NCBI GenBank assembly: GCA_003562605.1
Contig: PWUG01000280.1
Location: 1-8,946, forward strand
DNA length: 8,946 nucleotides
Source of the DNA: Syntrophomonadaceae bacterium
GTDB taxonomy: Bacteria > Bacillota_D > Dethiobacteria > DTU022
Direction of reading: 5' to 3'
Shown here: positions 6,387 to 8,946 of the stretch, piece after piece
How positions within the stretch are numbered: the stretch's first letter is position 1
Layout of the letters: each line of letters opens with the position of its first letter
Made by a program: the position numbers and the translations under genes
The notes under the pieces: model-generated
Seen by the model: only the letters and a program-made list of their open reading frames with translations
Databases searched by the model: none
Told to the model about the DNA's origin: nothing

Positions 6387-7967
6387 CTACTCCCATTCAA
6401 TCGTGCCGGGGGGTTTTGATGTAATGTCATAAACCACCCTCGCTATATCAGGAATTTCTCCCGTAATTCTCACCGATATTTTTTCCATTAAATCATGGGG
6501 TAGTCGGGCCCAGTCCGCCGTCATTGCATCTTCGGATACCACCGCTCTCAGGGCAATGACCGGCCCGTAATGACGGTCGTCTCCCTTTACCCCCACAACC
6601 TTTACATCGGTTAAAACTGCAAAATACTGCCAAAGATCTTCACTTAATCCGGCCTTATATATTTCTTCCCTGAGGATTGCATCAGCCTGTTGCAACAGTG
6701 ATAGTTTCCCGGCAGTAATATCTCCTATTATCCGCACAGCTAAACCCGGCCCCGGGAAAGGCTGTCTTTTTAAAATTGAATCGGGAAGTCCCAGCTCAGC
6801 TCCTACCAGGCGCACTTCATCTTTGAAAAGTTCGCGCAGGGGTTCAACCAAATCAAAACCCAACTCTTCCGGCAAACCACCCACATTATGGTGTGATTTG
6901 ATAATCGCAGCGCCGTGGATTGTTCCGCTCTCTATAACATCGGGGTAGATTGTGCCCTGGGCCAGGTAAGCAATATCACCCATTGAGAGAGCCTTTTCTT
7001 TAAAAACTTTAATAAATTCTGCCCCAATAATCTGCCGTTTCTCTTCGGGATCGCTAACCCCTGCAAGAGCTCTCAAAAACATGTCTTTCGCGTCAACATG
7101 AATAAACTGTCCTTTTAGGCGTTCGCTGTAGAGCTTAACCACCTGGGCAGCTTCGTCAAGGCGCAGAAGGCCGTGATCAACGAAAATGAATACCGCCCTG
7201 TCTTCTATGGCCTGATCGAGCAGGAAGGCAACCACTGACGAATCGACACCACCGCTTAAGGCGCATACAACTTTTTCATCTTCTCCGACGACATCCTTTA
7301 TTTTTTCGACAGCATCTTTTACAAAATTTAGCGGGGTCCAGGTTTGATCGCATTTACATACTGCAAAAAGAAACTTTTTCAGAACATTATTACCACCCGG
7401 TGTGTGGAATACTTCAGGGTGAAACTGCACCCCGTATATTTTGTTTTCTTTATCGCCGATAGCGGCCATGGTATTATTTTCAGTAAGCGCAAGCACGCTG
7501 AAACCCGGCGGTGGTTTGAGAACCTCGTCCTGGTGACTCATCCAGGCACAGCATGAGCCCTCATCCATAAAATAATCATCTTCAAAAAGAGGCACACTAT
7601 CAACTATCCTGAACGAGGTTCGTCCAAATTCTGAGCGGCTGCCTCTCACCACTTCTCCTCCCAGCTCTTTGGCTAAAAGGTGCATTCCGTAACAGATCCC
7701 CAAGATTGGGATACCCCCCTTATAGACTGCCGGATCGCAGCGCGGGGCAGACTCGTGGTTTACACTGGCCGGACTTCCGGATAGGATTATACCTGCCGGT
7801 TGATGCTTCTCTATTTCTATCCATGAAGTGTCAAAGGGCAATAGTTCACAAAAAACCCCTGCTTCCCTGATCCTTCTGGCTATAAGCATGCTGTACTGGC
7901 CGCCAAAGTCGAGAATTACCACTTTTTCGCGAATACTGCCGGAGTCTTCATTTAAAAAATGCTTCAT
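6387..7967 (-). CDS. guaA: GMP synthase (glutamine-hydrolysing)
   Basis: Converts XMP to GMP with ATP and glutamine, the last step of guanine nucleotide synthesis. The 526-residue protein has all three parts. The N-terminal class I glutaminase (about 15-205) carries VVILDFGGQYS, nucleophile C92 in GICYGMH, and H183/E185 in QFHPE. The ATP pyrophosphatase domain has the P-loop SGGVDSS at 238-244, then FVDHGLLR and QGTIYPDVIES. The C-terminal dimerisation domain runs from FPGPGLAVRI to the typical end KPPGTIEWE. One oddity is that the nucleophile motif ends in His where most GuaA have Gln (GICYGMQ). About 14 residues precede the conserved VVILDFG, as in some other GuaA proteins. ATG 7967 has AGGTG (7979-7975) 7 bases upstream. 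It follows purF by 16 bases, so the two are probably cotranscribed. Confidence 0.97.
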   Translation of the reverse strand: MKHFLNEDSGSIREKVVILDFGGQYSMLIARRIREAGVFCELLPFDTSWIEIEKHQPAGIILSGSPASVNHESAPRCDPAVYKGGIPILGICYGMHLLAKELGGEVVRGSRSEFGRTSFRIVDSVPLFEDDYFMDEGSCCAWMSHQDEVLKPPPGFSVLALTENNTMAAIGDKENKIYGVQFHPEVFHTPGGNNVLKKFLFAVCKCDQTWTPLNFVKDAVEKIKDVVGEDEKVVCALSGGVDSSVVAFLLDQAIEDRAVFIFVDHGLLRLDEAAQVVKLYSERLKGQFIHVDAKDMFLRALAGVSDPEEKRQIIGAEFIKVFKEKALSMGDIAYLAQGTIYPDVIESGTIHGAAIIKSHHNVGGLPEELGFDLVEPLRELFKDEVRLVGAELGLPDSILKRQPFPGPGLAVRIIGDITAGKLSLLQQADAILREEIYKAGLSEDLWQYFAVLTDVKVVGVKGDDRHYGPVIALRAVVSEDAMTADWARLPHDLMEKISVRITGEIPDIARVVYDITSKPPGTIEWE

Positions 7968-7983
7968 ATCAACTCACCTTTCT

Positions 7984-8946
7984 TCAATAATCACCTGAAA
8001 AACAGGCCGTACAAAATGCACTTTGACCATCGCCGAGAGCAAGATATAAATCTTCGGGTTCGGCAAAAATTACACTGTTTGCGCCAATTGATGAAGCCAA
8101 CTGATCATAATTATTACCCGGGACTGCCAGATCTTCCACTACGGGAATATCAATACCGTAATAGCATGGATTTCTGTAAGGTGGGGAAGCAATAAACAGA
8201 TGGACCTCAGCCGCTCCTGAAGATAGCAGCAATGATGTAAGCACCCTGGCTGTTGTTCCCCGGACCAGGGAATCATCAACCACGGCTACTCTTTTACCCT
8301 TAATCAGCTCTTTCACAGGGTTAAATTTCAGGCGCACTGCCAGTTCTCTGCCGGCCTGGGTAGGCTCAATAAATGTCCTGCCCAGGTAGGGGTTACGATG
8401 AATTGCCCATTCCAGCGGAAGATCCAGGGTTCCAGCCATTCCAATCGCTGCAGACACCCCCGAGTCGGGAGAAGGAATAACCATATCCAGCTCAGTATCA
8501 ATCCGCCCGGCCAGAAGAGATCCGATTTTTCTACGAACCTGGTGGACACTGCGTCCGTCAATAACGCTGTCGGGACGGGCAAAGTATACGTATTCAAAAA
8601 TACAGAGAGATCTTTTCGCACCTGCATTTATATTAACTGACTTGATCCCGTCGGGCCCAACAGATAAGATTTCCCCCGGTTCTACTTCCCGTAAAAAAGA
8701 AGCACCTACCGTATCAAGGGCTGCTGTTTCCGAAGCAACTATTATGGCATTACCAAGTTTGCCGACGACCAGGGGACGGTAACCGCCCGGATCGCGAAAA
8801 GCGACCATCTGCTCTTCATCCATAACCACTGCTGCATAAGCACCCTCAACAATACTCATTGTCTTTGCAACAGCGTTAACCAGGCCCTGACGACGATAGC
8901 GGAAAAGGTAATTTAATAGAATCTCGGTATCGGAAGTGGTGTGAAA
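7984..8946 (-). CDS. purF: amidophosphoribosyltransferase PurF, N-terminus beyond the window
   Basis: The first committed enzyme of purine synthesis: glutamine plus PRPP to phosphoribosylamine. The frame stays open to the right edge; 320 residues are visible. The fragment begins FHTTSDTE, inside the class II glutaminase domain, so the catalytic N-terminal cysteine and any propeptide lie outside. The PRPP-binding loop VVDDSLVRGTT is at fragment residues 222-232. Cysteines at 115 (SLCIFEYVYFARPDS), 261 (NPCYYGID), 312 and 315 (FCTACFSGDY) match the four 4Fe-4S ligands of the Bacillus-type, oxygen-sensitive enzyme; the first two are 146 residues apart, as in that enzyme. The C-terminus is complete. 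An internal ATG at 8859 is not the start, because conserved PurF sequence continues upstream of it. guaA follows 16 bases downstream, an arrangement unlike the usual purL-purF-purM cluster, although the upstream side is not visible. Confidence 0.96.
   Translation of the reverse strand, partial: FHTTSDTEILLNYLFRYRRQGLVNAVAKTMSIVEGAYAAVVMDEEQMVAFRDPGGYRPLVVGKLGNAIIVASETAALDTVGASFLREVEPGEILSVGPDGIKSVNINAGAKRSLCIFEYVYFARPDSVIDGRSVHQVRRKIGSLLAGRIDTELDMVIPSPDSGVSAAIGMAGTLDLPLEWAIHRNPYLGRTFIEPTQAGRELAVRLKFNPVKELIKGKRVAVVDDSLVRGTTARVLTSLLLSSGAAEVHLFIASPPYRNPCYYGIDIPVVEDLAVPGNNYDQLASSIGANSVIFAEPEDLYLALGDGQSAFCTACFSGDY

Noticed and set aside
7984..8859. Taking the ATG at 8859 as the purF start
   Set aside because: The frame is open to the window end and encodes conserved PurF residues (FHTTSDTE) upstream of that ATG, so the gene continues outside.

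Overview
The window looks like a chromosomal piece from a Firmicutes bacterium, most likely a clostridial anaerobe. The evidence is a full T-box leader with its own factor-independent terminator, strong GGAGG-type ribosome binding sites about 8 bases before most starts, DXP-independent vitamin B6 synthesis (PdxS/PdxT), and a PurF with the four cysteines of the Bacillus-type iron-sulfur enzyme. The species cannot be named from this sequence alone.

Layout: (1) rsmD on the plus strand at the left edge (8-559), converging on hisC on the minus strand (577-1686). (2) A 450-base non-coding region (1687-2136) divergent between hisC and the next gene. It holds a consensus extended -10 promoter and a T-box riboswitch whose specifier reads GCC (alanine), with the matching UGGU discriminator-pairing sequence. 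(3) A plus-strand run of five genes behind this leader: class I/II aminotransferase, hisH, hisF, pdxS, pdxT (2137-6380), with no terminator visible between them. (4) Two minus-strand purine genes, purF (entering from the right edge, N-terminus missing) followed closely by guaA, which ends only 6 bases from the end of pdxT.

How they fit together: PdxS/PdxT make pyridoxal phosphate, the cofactor of both aminotransferases in the window. HisH/HisF make imidazole glycerol phosphate plus AICAR, and AICAR returns to purine synthesis, where PurF and GuaA act. HisH, PdxT, GuaA and PurF are all glutamine amidotransferase components, so four glutamine-dependent ammonia-channelling enzymes lie side by side. 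The rest of the histidine pathway (hisA, hisB, hisD, hisG, hisI) is not here, so histidine genes are scattered in this genome.

The most interesting element is the alanine-type T-box ahead of an aminotransferase rather than an alanyl-tRNA synthetase. It suggests that the aminotransferase makes alanine and that the downstream his/pdx genes may share this control. The rest is conserved housekeeping metabolism. I found no mobile element, CRISPR array, tRNA, rRNA or wholly new system.
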